Shown here: positions 1 through 8,879 of the stretch, piece by piece
Layout: every line of letters starts with the position of its first letter
Position numbering within the stretch: the first letter of the stretch is position 1
Assembly: GCA_018061105.1 (NCBI GenBank)
Contig: JAGOUU010000005.1
Coordinates: 1 to 50,920, forward strand
Direction: 5' to 3'
From: Gammaproteobacteria bacterium
Lineage (GTDB): Bacteria; Pseudomonadota; Gammaproteobacteria; JAGOUU01
Length of the DNA stretch: 50,920 bases
Translations under genes and position numbers: made by a program
Notes under the pieces: generated by a model
What the model was told of the DNA's origin: nothing
Database searches by the model: none
The model's input: the letters and a program-made list of their open reading frames with translations, nothing else

Positions 1-1116
1 TTTCTGGCTCTGCAAAATTGCTGCTGTACGCACTTTAGCTTTTATTACATATTCTGTATTTTCTGTATTTTGAAGCTGTGCAAAACATTCTAAAGCTTTT
101 TCATAATTACCAGATTGTTGATTGATCAAACCTAGGTAATATTTAGCTAATTCTTCATAGTCTGGATTTTGATTTAATTCTAATAGATATTTTTCGGCGT
201 TTTTAAGATTATTTTGAGTAATGCTAATGTGAGCTAATTGCAGTAATGCTTCATTTTTATAAAGCGGTGATTGACTTAAAATACTGTAATGCTTTGCTGC
301 TTTATCGAGTTGGTCCATGTCGTATAAGATATCAGCATAGAGTTTACGTAATTCAACTTGTTTTGGGTATTTTACAATGGTTGATTCTAGATAATTGATA
401 GCATTTTGTGCTGAGTTATAAGCACTTAATAATTTGGTTTTTTGCATATGCGCTTGTGACCATTGCGGATCAAGTTTAACTGCAAGATTTGCATACTCTA
501 GACTTTTTTGGCTATTATTATTTTTTTCATAATAAATAGATAAAGCAAGATCGACAGCAGCATTATTACCTAATTCTTTGTTAGATTTAATTTTTTCTAA
601 AAGAGTACCTAATTCTTGGTTTTTTTGTTGATCTAAAGGATGATTCAATACTAATTCTATATTTAAAAAAGAGTCTGGATTAACTAGAGTAAATAATTGT
701 TTAATATATTTCTCAGCATTAGTTATTGAATTGTATTGGACTACTAATAGAGCTGCAATAGTTTGTGCTTTAACTGATTGTAAGTCTTTATCTGCCCAGA
801 TGAGAGCAGTTCGTAAAGCTTGTTCGTCATTTCCTAGTTCAATAGACAGCTCAGTAGCCCTTTTGGCTATTTCTGGATTCTTGGTTTCAAGGGCTATTTT
901 TTGATAGATTTGCAAAGCTTCAGCTGGACGGTTATTATTAGCAGCAAACTCAGCTGTAAGAATCTCACTAGTATAGTCAGAGTTATCAGGAGCAACAAGG
1001 GCAAGTGCAGACACAGGCTGACTCAATAGTGCTAGTATTAGCATAAGTCTATTGATTATATTTATATTAGCTATAAAATATACTAGTTTAGATAACCGTA
1101 TGGCCATAATACTCAT
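1..1116 (-). CDS. TPR-repeat protein, 5' part (runs off the window)
   Basis: An open frame of 372 codons runs from ATG at 1116 to the window edge without a stop, so the C-terminus is missing. A hydrophobic segment near residues 24-39, ending in a signal-peptide-like 'SALA', suggests export or anchoring. The rest is a string of helical pairs with tetratricopeptide features (for example 'AEALQIYQKIA' and 'KNAEKYLLELNQNPDYEELAKY', the latter read as two adjacent pieces). It is divergent from hemA, as is the TPR gene next to hemA in Pseudomonas and Legionella-type genomes, where it sits beside lolB and ispE. It is probably a periplasmic scaffold; its partner is unknown. An alternative in-frame ATG lies at 1107. 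Confidence 0.8.
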   Translation of the reverse strand, partial: MSIMAIRLSKLVYFIANINIINRLMLILALLSQPVSALALVAPDNSDYTSEILTAEFAANNNRPAEALQIYQKIALETKNPEIAKRATELSIELGNDEQALRTALIWADKDLQSVKAQTIAALLVVQYNSITNAEKYIKQLFTLVNPDSFLNIELVLNHPLDQQKNQELGTLLEKIKSNKELGNNAAVDLALSIYYEKNNNSQKSLEYANLAVKLDPQWSQAHMQKTKLLSAYNSAQNAINYLESTIVKYPKQVELRKLYADILYDMDQLDKAAKHYSILSQSPLYKNEALLQLAHISITQNNLKNAEKYLLELNQNPDYEELAKYYLGLINQQSGNYEKALECFAQLQNTENTEYVIKAKVRTAAILQSQK

Positions 1117-1215
1117 AGTTTGACGACCTGTATTTATAGTAAATTATTTATTTAATTTTATTAGTATTTTAATATTAGGCTTCAAACTAAAGTCATGCAC
1201 TGAGACAACCGCCAT

Positions 1216-1244
1216 TTTTTGTTGGTGTTATGTCTTAATATAAT
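1216..1244 (+). promoter_or_regulatory. Putative hemA promoter
   Basis: A perfect TATAAT at 1239-1244 lies 20 bases before the hemA start. The hexamer 17 bases upstream (TTTTTG, 1216-1221) is only a weak -35 match. The site lies in the 148-base divergent gap between the TPR gene and hemA. No good Shine-Dalgarno sequence is visible before hemA, so a near-leaderless message is possible. Confidence 0.35.
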
Positions 1245-1264
1245 TATTTTTATTTAATATTAAC

Positions 1265-2617
1265 ATGTCACTAATAGTTCTGGGGACCAACCACAAATCA
1301 GCAGCGTTAGAGCGAAGAGAACGCTGGACTTATGGGATTGAAGAAATTCCTATTACTCTTGAAAATCTTAAAACAAAACTTCAAGCTAACGACGTAGTTT
1401 TGCTATCTACCTGTAATCGCACAGAAATATATTGTGATATTGCCGAGCCTGAGCGGCTAATCAATTGGTTTAATGTAGAAGTGAAGCCAAGTACTGATTT
1501 AGATATTACAAGAGATGGCTATTTTTATGAAGATAAAGAGGCGGTAGCTCATATTATGCGAGTGGCTTCGGGATTAGATTCTTTAGTAGTAGGGGAACCA
1601 CAAATTCTTGGCCAATTCAAGCAGGCTTATAGATTGGCAAAAAAAGCTAATACGGTCAGCAAAAAATTTGATAAATTATTTACCCAAGCTATTAGTGCTG
1701 CTAAAACAGTGCGGACTTATACAGATATTGGCTCGCAGCCGGTTTCAGTTGCCTCTGCAAGTGTGGCCTTATTAATTAAAAATCTTTTAGCTTTGGAAAA
1801 TAATAATACTAATCATACTTTAGGGCTTAAAATTTTATTACTCGGCTCAGGCGATACCATTAAAACAATTGGTAAAACTTTACTCGCTAAGCTAGAAAAA
1901 ATAGTAAATATAGGCAAAAATATTGATAGCATAACGATAGCTAGTCGTAATACACTGCATGCCAGTGATCTAGCGATAGAATTAAGTAATTATCATGCTC
2001 TTAATCCAGTTAATTTTGTTAATTTTGCTAATTTTGCTATAGAAAACTTTGATATAATTAATAATCCTGAAGCATTAGGGCAGTATGATATTATTTTTAC
2101 GGCAACCCGCAGCCCAGTATTTATTTTGACTTATAATATTATAGAAGCTATAAGTCGGGCTAAATTACTTCAGAATAAAAAATTATTTTTAATTGATTTA
2201 GCGGTGCCAAGAGATATCGACCCTAAATGTCAAGGACTAGCAAATATTAGTTTATTTACAGTCGATGATCTCCAATCTACTATTGAACGTAATACTACCA
2301 AACGTAAAAAAGCTGTGAGATATGCTGAGAATATAATATTACAACATACGAAAGAATTTTATGATTGGGAAAAATCTTTATTAGCACTCAGCTCTATTTG
2401 TAGTTACCGTCAACAAGCTGAAGAAATGTGTAGTGATGTTATAGAAAAAGCAAAACGCAAACTAGAATCTGGTCAAGATCCGGAAGAAGTACTAATTCAT
2501 GCTTTATATTTATTAAGAAATAAATTGCTACACCATCCTACTATGACTTTAAAATCTTTGGTGCAAGAACAAAAAATGCCTGAAGTTGAATTATTAAAAG
2601 ATTTTTTAAATCTGTAG
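1265..2617 (+). CDS. hemA: Glutamyl-tRNA reductase
   Basis: Reduces glutamyl-tRNA(Glu) with NADPH to glutamate-1-semialdehyde, the first step of C5-pathway heme synthesis. The N-terminal 'GTNHKSA' (7-13) and 'STCNRTEIY' with catalytic Cys50 are diagnostic, and 'GEPQILGQ' follows near residue 110. The NADPH domain has 'LLLGSGDT'. At 450 aa it is about 30 residues longer than E. coli HemA (418). Part of the excess is an Asn/Phe-rich insert near residues 249-258, encoded by three copies of a 9-bp repeat. It is first in a run with prfA (7-base gap) and prmC, an order common in gammaproteobacteria. Confidence 0.97.
   Translation: MSLIVLGTNHKSAALERRERWTYGIEEIPITLENLKTKLQANDVVLLSTCNRTEIYCDIAEPERLINWFNVEVKPSTDLDITRDGYFYEDKEAVAHIMRVASGLDSLVVGEPQILGQFKQAYRLAKKANTVSKKFDKLFTQAISAAKTVRTYTDIGSQPVSVASASVALLIKNLLALENNNTNHTLGLKILLLGSGDTIKTIGKTLLAKLEKIVNIGKNIDSITIASRNTLHASDLAIELSNYHALNPVNFVNFANFAIENFDIINNPEALGQYDIIFTATRSPVFILTYNIIEAISRAKLLQNKKLFLIDLAVPRDIDPKCQGLANISLFTVDDLQSTIERNTTKRKKAVRYAENIILQHTKEFYDWEKSLLALSSICSYRQQAEEMCSDVIEKAKRKLESGQDPEEVLIHALYLLRNKLLHHPTMTLKSLVQEQKMPEVELLKDFLNL
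2011..2037 (+). repeat. 9-bp x3 in-frame repeat in hemA
   Basis: Three near-identical units of TAATTTTG[T/C] lie head to tail and encode NFV-NFA-NFA at about residues 250-258. Changes in copy number would keep the frame. Confidence 0.9.
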
Positions 2618-2624
2618 TATAAAT

Positions 2625-3719
2625 ATGAAAAAATCGATAGAAACAAAATTAAAAGCTTTAGTAGACAGGCATGAAGAGATTTCCGCTCTCTTAAGTGATT
2701 CTATAGTTATTAATAATCAAGAAAAGTTCCGTGAATATTCAAAAGAATATGCACAACTACAAGAATTAGTTGATTGTTTTAGTGCGCGGCAAAATGCTGT
2801 TGAGCAACAAGCAGAAGCAGAAGAATTGCTCACAGAAAGTTCTAATGATCCAGAATTAAAACTTCTTATAGAAGACGAAATCAAAGACAGATCACAGCAA
2901 ATTCAAGAATTAGAAGACAAGCTACAAATATTATTACTGCCCAAAGATCCTAATGATGAAAGTAACGTTTTTTTAGAAATTCGAGCTGGGACTGGTGGTG
3001 ACGAGGCATCTATTTTTGTAGGTGATTTGTTCAGAATGTACAGTAAATATGCTGAAAAACAAGGCTGGTCGAGTGAAGTATTAAGCACTAGTCAAGGTGA
3101 GCACGGTGGCTATAAAGAAATTATTGTGCGTCTATCAGGTAAATCAGTTTATTCGCAATTAAAATATGAATCTGGCGCACACAGAGTTCAGCGTGTTCCG
3201 GTGACTGAGGCACAGGGTCGTATTCATACATCAGCTTGTACAGTCGCTGTTCTGCCAGAAGCCGAAGATATAGATTCTATTGATATTAATCCAGCGGATT
3301 TACGTATTGATACTTATCGAGCATCTGGAGCAGGTGGTCAGCACGTTAATAAAACAGACTCTGCGATAAGAATTACCCACTTACCAACAGGATTAGTTGT
3401 CGAGTGTCAAGACGAAAGATCTCAGCATAAAAACAGAGCACGAGCTATGAGTTTATTAAACTCACGTTTATTAGAACAAGCACAAACTGCACAAAGACAG
3501 TCTGAAGCTGCGACTAGAAAAAGTCTTGTAGGCAGCGGCGATCGATCAGAGCGTATTAGAACTTATAACTATCCACAAGGTCGCGTAACAGATCATAGAA
3601 TTAATTTAACTTTATATAAATTAGATCAAATCATGGAGGGTGATCTAGAATTAATTATAAAAGCTTTAGGTCAAGAAGATCAGGCTGAACAATTGGCTAT
3701 GTTTAGTTCAGATGATTAA
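2625..3719 (+). CDS. prfA: Peptide chain release factor 1
   Basis: Recognises UAA and UAG stop codons and triggers peptide release on the ribosome. The codon-recognition motif is PVT (residues 192-194, the PxT of RF1 rather than the SPF of RF2). The catalytic GGQ is at 237-239 within 'GAGGQHVNK'. Length (364 aa) is normal. The gene lies 7 bases after hemA and overlaps prmC by 8 bases, so translation of the modifying enzyme PrmC is probably coupled to that of its substrate. Because RF1 reads UAG, a working prfA bears on the in-frame TAG in yceI at 40355-40357. Confidence 0.98.
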   Translation: MKKSIETKLKALVDRHEEISALLSDSIVINNQEKFREYSKEYAQLQELVDCFSARQNAVEQQAEAEELLTESSNDPELKLLIEDEIKDRSQQIQELEDKLQILLLPKDPNDESNVFLEIRAGTGGDEASIFVGDLFRMYSKYAEKQGWSSEVLSTSQGEHGGYKEIIVRLSGKSVYSQLKYESGAHRVQRVPVTEAQGRIHTSACTVAVLPEAEDIDSIDINPADLRIDTYRASGAGGQHVNKTDSAIRITHLPTGLVVECQDERSQHKNRARAMSLLNSRLLEQAQTAQRQSEAATRKSLVGSGDRSERIRTYNYPQGRVTDHRINLTLYKLDQIMEGDLELIIKALGQEDQAEQLAMFSSDD

Positions 3720-4608
3720 TAATATTCAAAACATTTTATTACAAGCTGAAGAACAGTTATATCAAGCACAAATTAATCAAACTGATAAAGATAGACTAAC
3801 TATTAAATTAGATGCAAGTATTTTACTAGCTCATGTTTTATCTAAACCAAGAAGTTATCTCCTGACATGGCCAGATAAATTATTATCTATAGGCCAAATA
3901 GCAATGTTTCATGCTTTAATAAAAAAACGCTGTTTGGGAGAGCCTGTGGCCTATATTACGGGACAAAAAGAATTTTTTTCTTTAATTTTTAATGTCAATA
4001 AATCTACATTAATCCCCAGACCAGAAACTGAGCTTCTCATAGAAACTATATTAGCAAGATTTAAAGATAAAACAGAAGATAAATTAACTATTTTAGATTT
4101 AGGCACTGGATCGGGAGCTATTGCTATATCATTAGCAAAGTCTCGACCAAATTGGCAGATTACAGCAGTAGATAATTCTCATAGTGCTTTAGAAATAGCA
4201 AAAAAAAATGCTAAATTACATGAAATTAATAATATTAATTTTGTTTTTTCAGATTGGTTTAGTAATGTAGACTCAGAGCTAAAATTTGATTGTATTGTTG
4301 CTAATCCGCCCTATATTAGCTCCGATGATCCGCATTTAGAGCAGGGGGATGTAAAATTTGAGCCGCGTTCGGCTTTAATATCTCAAGATAATGGTTTGGC
4401 TGATATCAAATTAATTCTTAATCAAGCAGGATTATATTTAGCTCCAAATGGCCTATTAATTTTTGAGCATGGGTATGACCAATTATCTGAGATACAAAAA
4501 TTAATAAATCTAACCGATTCTTTGGGACAGTATTGGGGACAGCCGAAAAGTATTTTGGATTATGCTGGACTGCCTAGGGTCATTTTAGTACAAAAACGGC
4601 AAGTTTAA
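3712..4608 (+). CDS. prmC: Release-factor glutamine methyltransferase PrmC/HemK
   Basis: SAM-dependent N5-methylation of the glutamine in the GGQ motif of RF1 and RF2. The N-terminal helical domain ends in '[13 protein letters not shown]' (77-89). The Rossmann SAM motif is 'DLGTGSG' (129-135), and the substrate-glutamine pocket NPPY is at 198-201. The 298 aa length is normal. The ATG lies inside the prfA end (8-base overlap). Downstream there are two mutually exclusive weak hairpins (4592-4622), possibly a poor terminator. Confidence 0.97.
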   Translation: MINNIQNILLQAEEQLYQAQINQTDKDRLTIKLDASILLAHVLSKPRSYLLTWPDKLLSIGQIAMFHALIKKRCLGEPVAYITGQKEFFSLIFNVNKSTLIPRPETELLIETILARFKDKTEDKLTILDLGTGSGAIAISLAKSRPNWQITAVDNSHSALEIAKKNAKLHEINNINFVFSDWFSNVDSELKFDCIVANPPYISSDDPHLEQGDVKFEPRSALISQDNGLADIKLILNQAGLYLAPNGLLIFEHGYDQLSEIQKLINLTDSLGQYWGQPKSILDYAGLPRVILVQKRQV

Positions 4609-4803
4609 CGTTTTTTACTTGCAAAAATGATTTATTAATTTTTGATGAAATTCAAGAATGCTCGTCAGCTCTAACTAGTCTAAAATATTTTTATGTCTTG
4701 GGTTAGTTAACAGTATGCAGTGTTTGTATAAAAATATGCTGATGTGCGTGACTCAGAATTTTGGCTATAATTATGTCTAAAGATTATAAATAATATTATT
4801 AAT
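4609..4803. other. Intergenic region between prmC and the small secreted-protein gene
   Basis: There are 195 bases without a gene. The left edge holds an A5CG...CGT6 inverted repeat (4592-4616) that overlaps a second one, GCAAGT...ACTTGC (4599-4604 with 4617-4622); either could be a weak terminator for prmC. A TATAAT hexamer sits at 4766-4771, 33 bases before the next ATG, but no -35 match lies at the usual distance. Nothing else is recognisable. Confidence 0.4.
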
Positions 4804-5133
4804 ATGAAACCATTAAAATTACTTATAGCTATAATTTTTATAGCTACTACAGTATATCTATCCGCTCAAACTACAAGCCAGGTAGCCAAAGATTTTATGA
4901 TTATAAGCAGTGGTGATTGTCAATTTGGCAATTCTAATGGCTACATAGTAGACAGCAATCAAGTATGTGCAAATTTGTGTGCAGAGCAAGGGTCGCTGTG
5001 CCAGGGTTATTCTTTTAATGAACGTTTAATTGGAAGAAACCAGCAGAATTGTTTCTTACGTTCAGGCTCTTGCTCTGAATTGGGGCGAGATTTATCTAGT
5101 GGGTTTCAGTTTTATAACCATAAGCCAGAATAA
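4804..5133 (+). CDS. Small exported Cys-rich protein with one PAN/apple-like module
   Basis: A 109-aa protein starting with a clear signal peptide (basic MKPLK, then a hydrophobic core, with likely cleavage near residues 20-22). The mature part has six cysteines spaced C ... CxxxC ... C-x-x-Y ... C ... C, with the core 'VCANLCAEQG'. The same spacing occurs twice in the C-terminal half of the protein at 16007-17266, so these are related modules. The pattern resembles PAN/apple domains, which bind proteins or glycans outside the cell; this is inferred from cysteine spacing only. Its stop is three bases from the convergent dksA-like stop. The function is unknown. Confidence 0.75.
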   Translation: MKPLKLLIAIIFIATTVYLSAQTTSQVAKDFMIISSGDCQFGNSNGYIVDSNQVCANLCAEQGSLCQGYSFNERLIGRNQQNCFLRSGSCSELGRDLSSGFQFYNHKPE

Positions 5134-5136
5134 TAA

Positions 5137-5487
5137 TCATTTGTTTTTACCATCAAGATACTCTTGGCAATCAGTGCAATATTTAGCCATAGGTACTACT
5201 TTTAGACGGGGAAGAGGAATTTCTTCTCCACACTCACCGCAGATTCCATAAGTGCCGGCTTCTAGACGATCTAATGCTATTTTTATTTCATTTAGCTCGC
5301 CATTAGTTATTCTTTTGACTTCTTCAAGAACCTCTTCGCCTTCACGCTCTACTGCTTGTTCTTCGAAATCTGCAGAAATAGGGTTGCCGTCACGAGATCG
5401 TTCTATTTTTAATTTTTCTAACCGGTTAAATAATTCTTCCTGTTTGAGCATTAAATATTTTTTTAGCTCGAGTTCAGCTGTATTCAT
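5137..5487 (-). CDS. Short DksA/TraR-family zinc-finger protein
   Basis: DksA-family proteins enter the secondary channel of RNA polymerase and adjust initiation, often with ppGpp. The C-terminal four-Cys zinc finger is intact (C83, C86, C104, C107) and is preceded by a coiled coil. At 116 aa it is shorter than E. coli DksA (151), mainly at the N-terminus. The coiled-coil tip reads D40-x-x-E43-x-A45, where DksA has DxxDxA. It could be the main DksA of this organism or a paralogue; the symbol is withheld for that reason. It is monocistronic and convergent with the Cys-rich gene. Confidence 0.88.
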   Translation of the reverse strand: MNTAELELKKYLMLKQEELFNRLEKLKIERSRDGNPISADFEEQAVEREGEEVLEEVKRITNGELNEIKIALDRLEAGTYGICGECGEEIPLPRLKVVPMAKYCTDCQEYLDGKNK

Positions 5488-5550
5488 AGTTTATTTATTA
5501 TTACAAATAATCAGAAGTATAGACTATGAACTTTTAGTTAGCCAAGATAG

Positions 5551-8394
5551 TCAAATATTTTTTAAATCTTGAATTTTTTTCTCTAATTTCTCTACAGTAA
5601 TTTTCAGCTCAGCCAGTTTTTCACGCTCTGCAGTAACCACAGTTAAGGGAGCTTTATCTGTAAAATTAGGGTTTTCTAACCGCTGAGATAGTTTTAAATA
5701 TTCTTGCTGAGATTTATTGATTTCCCTATTAAGGCGTTCAGATTCGGCTTTTACGTCTATTAGCCCGGCCATAGGTATTAAAACTTCAATATGTTGAATA
5801 ATACCAGTGGCACAAAGAGGCGTTGTTTGTTGGGTATCAGGTAGATTAAAATTAATTTGATCGACTTTGGCAAGAAGATTAATATATTGCTTATTGTTAG
5901 ATAAAATTTCTTGTTCTTCATTAGTCAAATTTTTAAGATATATTTGTTCAATTGTCTTAGCTGGTGAGATGTTCATTTCACCTCTAATATTACGTATTGT
6001 CATAATAATATTTTTTATAAAATAAATATTAGCAACAGCTTTAGTTTGAATAAAATTATTATTTACGACAGAATAATCTGCAATCATAATAGACTCTGAG
6101 CTAATTCTTAAAATAATTTTTAATTTTTGCCACAGTTCTTCAGTTATAAACGGTATGACAGGATGCAGTAATCGTAAAATATTTTCTAAGACATATAATA
6201 AGATAAATCTTGTATTTGCCTGTTGGTTAGAACTAGCTGTCGAGTTTAACCCAATAGTTGCTTTTGATAGCTCGAGATACCAATCACAATATTGATCCCA
6301 GACGAATTCATATAAGCTTTGCGCAAGTAGATCAAATCTATAATTAGCAAGATGTTCTCTGGTTATTAAAATAGTATTTTGTAGTTCACTTAGGATCCAT
6401 TGATCAGCAAGAGTTAATTGAGTAATTTGAGAACTAATATTAAAATCAAGATTGATTTCTTTATTTTCAGTATTCATCAAAACAAAACGAGTTGCATTCC
6501 ATAATTTATTGCAAAAATTACGATAACCTTCCATTCTTTTGAGGTCGAAATTAATATTGCGTGATGCTGATGCTAAGGCACATAATGTAAATCTTAAAGC
6601 ATCTGTACCATAGGGTAAAATTCCATTAGGAAATTCTTTTTTAGTCTGAGCAGAAACTTTTTCGGCGAGTTTTGGTTGCATCATACTACCGGTACGTTGT
6701 TCAAGTAGTTCGTCCAGACTGATCCCGTCTATTAAATCTAGAGGATCTAAGACATTACCTTTTGATTTAGACATTTTCTGACCTTGGCTGTCTCTAATTA
6801 AACCAGTAAAATAAACGTCTTTAAACGGTATAGTTTTATTAAAATGTAACCCCATCATAATCATACGGGCTACCCAGAAAAAAATAATATCAAACCCTGT
6901 TACTAGAACATTAGTTGGAAAAAAATGTTCGTCAAAATTACTAGGCCAGCCCAAACTAGCTGCAGGCCATAGCGCAGCGGCAAACCATGTGTCAAGCGTA
7001 TCAGATTCTTGCACGAGCTCTGTACTGGGGGCAAGATTATATTTTTTTATGGCAGCTTGTTTTGACTCAGCGACATAGATATTAGTTTTATTATTTATAT
7101 CTTGTTTGTCATACCAAGCAGGTATACGATTGCCCCACCAAAGCTGCCTACTAATACACCAGTCTTGCAGATTGTCCATCCAGGAGTTATACATATTGAT
7201 ATAATTCTCAGGCACAAAATTAATAGTTTTATTATTTACTACAGTTCGTGCTGGCTCAGCTAATGGCTCTATTTTTATATACCATTGCGGTATCAAATAG
7301 GGTTCGACTATAGCACCTGATCTGTCGCCAATAGGCAATTTAAAGATGTGATCTTCAGTTTTTAATAATAACCCGAGTGATTCAAGATCTTTGAGAATAA
7401 TTTTACGAGCTTCTTCTCTGGTTTTGTTTTGATAAGCTTCTGGGACTTCGTTATTTAATTTAGCATCAGGAGTGAAAATATTTAAAATAGCTAAATTATG
7501 GCGTTTGCCTACCTCAAAGTCATTGAAATCATGCGCAGGTGTAATTTTTACGGCACCTGTACCAAATTCTATGTCTACGTAATCATCAGCTATAATAGGA
7601 ATCTTGCGATTAGTCAATGGCAATGCTATTTCACGTCCAATCAAATCTTTGTATCGTGGATCCTGAGGATTTACTGCTACCGCCGTATCACCCAGCAAAG
7701 TCTCGGGTCTCGTGGTAGCTACAATAATATGCTCTGTATTATTAACTAGAGGATATTTAATATGCCATATGTGCCCAGGTTTTTCTGTGTTTTCGACTTC
7801 AAGATCTGACAGCGCGGTTTGTAATACAGGATCCCAATTTACTAAGCGATTACCCCTATAGATTAGCCCTTGATCATATAGTTCTATAAAAGCTTTGTTT
7901 ACTGCATCCTGCATTTGTTGATCCATCGTGAATCTTTCACGTGTCCAATCAACTGAAGCACCAAGACGGCGGATCTGCTTACTAATTCTTCCCCCAGATT
8001 TTTCTTTCCACTCCCAGACTTTAGAGACAAATTCTTCTCGAGTTAAGTCTGTTCTTTTGATGTTTTGCTGGTTCAATTGACGTTCAACAATCATTTGTGT
8101 GGCTATGCCGGCTGCATCTGTCCCCATTTGCCAAAGTGTTTCTTTTCCGTCCATGCGATTGAATCTAATCAAGATATCCATAATAGTATATTGAAAAGCA
8201 TGGCCCATATGTAAACTGCCAGTGACATTTGGGGGGGGGATGACTATAGAGTATTTTTCAGAGTATTTTTCAGAATTTTTAAATCGACAATTAGGCTTAA
8301 AATAACCTTGAGTTTCCCAAAAATTATACCAATTTTGTTCTATATCTTTGGGATTATACACAGACGCTTGAGATTGAAGATTAGCTGGGTTCAT
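5551..8394 (-). CDS. valS: Valyl-tRNA synthetase
   Basis: Charges tRNA(Val) with valine. The class I signatures are HMGH (62-65, after 'PPPNVTGSL') and KMSKS near residue 540. The CP1 editing domain is present ('ATTRPETLLGDTAVAV'), as are the WWWGNRIPAW-type region, a C-terminal anticodon-binding domain and a final coiled coil. The 947 aa length is normal. It overlaps holC by 14 bases, as in many gammaproteobacteria, though pepA is not upstream here. Two oddities lie near the 5' end: a 12-bp tandem duplication encoding SEKY-SEKY, and a run of nine C in the PPP codons just before the HIGH motif. Confidence 0.98.
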   Translation of the reverse strand: MNPANLQSQASVYNPKDIEQNWYNFWETQGYFKPNCRFKNSEKYSEKYSIVIPPPNVTGSLHMGHAFQYTIMDILIRFNRMDGKETLWQMGTDAAGIATQMIVERQLNQQNIKRTDLTREEFVSKVWEWKEKSGGRISKQIRRLGASVDWTRERFTMDQQMQDAVNKAFIELYDQGLIYRGNRLVNWDPVLQTALSDLEVENTEKPGHIWHIKYPLVNNTEHIIVATTRPETLLGDTAVAVNPQDPRYKDLIGREIALPLTNRKIPIIADDYVDIEFGTGAVKITPAHDFNDFEVGKRHNLAILNIFTPDAKLNNEVPEAYQNKTREEARKIILKDLESLGLLLKTEDHIFKLPIGDRSGAIVEPYLIPQWYIKIEPLAEPARTVVNNKTINFVPENYINMYNSWMDNLQDWCISRQLWWGNRIPAWYDKQDINNKTNIYVAESKQAAIKKYNLAPSTELVQESDTLDTWFAAALWPAASLGWPSNFDEHFFPTNVLVTGFDIIFFWVARMIMMGLHFNKTIPFKDVYFTGLIRDSQGQKMSKSKGNVLDPLDLIDGISLDELLEQRTGSMMQPKLAEKVSAQTKKEFPNGILPYGTDALRFTLCALASASRNINFDLKRMEGYRNFCNKLWNATRFVLMNTENKEINLDFNISSQITQLTLADQWILSELQNTILITREHLANYRFDLLAQSLYEFVWDQYCDWYLELSKATIGLNSTASSNQQANTRFILLYVLENILRLLHPVIPFITEELWQKLKIILRISSESIMIADYSVVNNNFIQTKAVANIYFIKNIIMTIRNIRGEMNISPAKTIEQIYLKNLTNEEQEILSNNKQYINLLAKVDQINFNLPDTQQTTPLCATGIIQHIEVLIPMAGLIDVKAESERLNREINKSQQEYLKLSQRLENPNFTDKAPLTVVTAEREKLAELKITVEKLEKKIQDLKNI
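8231..8239 (-). repeat. Nine-C homopolymer in valS
   Basis: Nine G on the plus strand, that is nine C on the coding strand, spanning Ile-Pro-Pro-Pro codons 52-55 of ValS just before the HMGH motif. The AT-rich genome would be expected to use CCA or CCT here. Confidence 0.9.
8249..8272 (-). repeat. 12-bp tandem duplication in valS
   Basis: Two perfect copies of GAGTATTTTTCA (plus strand) sit side by side. On the coding strand they give SEKY twice at ValS residues 41-48, just before the first beta strand of the catalytic domain. The repeat keeps the frame. Confidence 0.9.
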
Positions 8395-8857
8395 ACTGAT
8401 TATTTATTGTTTGAATGTGACAATTAAATTTTATGTAATGTTTATAATGCTCTCGGGCAACTATTCGGGCTTCTTTATTAAGATCTCCAGGAATAAATTC
8501 TAGTATCTTTTTGTATCTTAGAAAATCGTGGGGAATAATCTGTGCTAAGTTGATTAATATATCATATTTTAATTTAAAACTTAAGTCTTGATTAGCTTCA
8601 TGGCCTAGACATATAGGAGCAGGTGGAATAGGACCCACTGGTTCATCTGATAGAACCAACTGGTAAGGAAAAAAATTGCTTTTTAACTTCTCTTGCTGAA
8701 AGTTGATAATATACTCGTCTAGATCATAACAAGCTAATTTAGAATCACATAAAATATAAATATGATTTTTAGAATGATAGTATTGAGTAATCAAGCTACA
8801 GATTAAAAGATTTAAATTCAAATTATTTAAAAAATAAAAACTAATATCTGTAGTCAT
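8381..8857 (-). CDS. holC: DNA polymerase III chi subunit
   Basis: Chi links the clamp loader (via psi) to SSB at the replication fork. The protein starts with the typical 'FYFLNN' strand, followed by 'YILCDS' and a C-terminal region with many aromatic and basic residues ('REHYKHYIKFNCH'). The identification leans on weak family similarity together with the holC-valS linkage and the 14-base overlap with valS. At 158 aa it is close to the usual 140-150. A stretch 'VGPIPPAPICLGHE' corresponds to the conserved 'P..PV.LG' region of the family. Confidence 0.88.
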   Translation of the reverse strand: MTTDISFYFLNNLNLNLLICSLITQYYHSKNHIYILCDSKLACYDLDEYIINFQQEKLKSNFFPYQLVLSDEPVGPIPPAPICLGHEANQDLSFKLKYDILINLAQIIPHDFLRYKKILEFIPGDLNKEARIVAREHYKHYIKFNCHIQTINNQYEPS

Positions 8858-8879
8858 ATTTAATATTATAATTACTTAA

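Noticed and set aside
5030-5572. Plus-strand ORFs opposite or overlapping the Cys-rich and DksA-like genes
   Set aside because: They are out-of-frame or antisense readings of well-supported genes, with no domain features or ribosome-binding sites.
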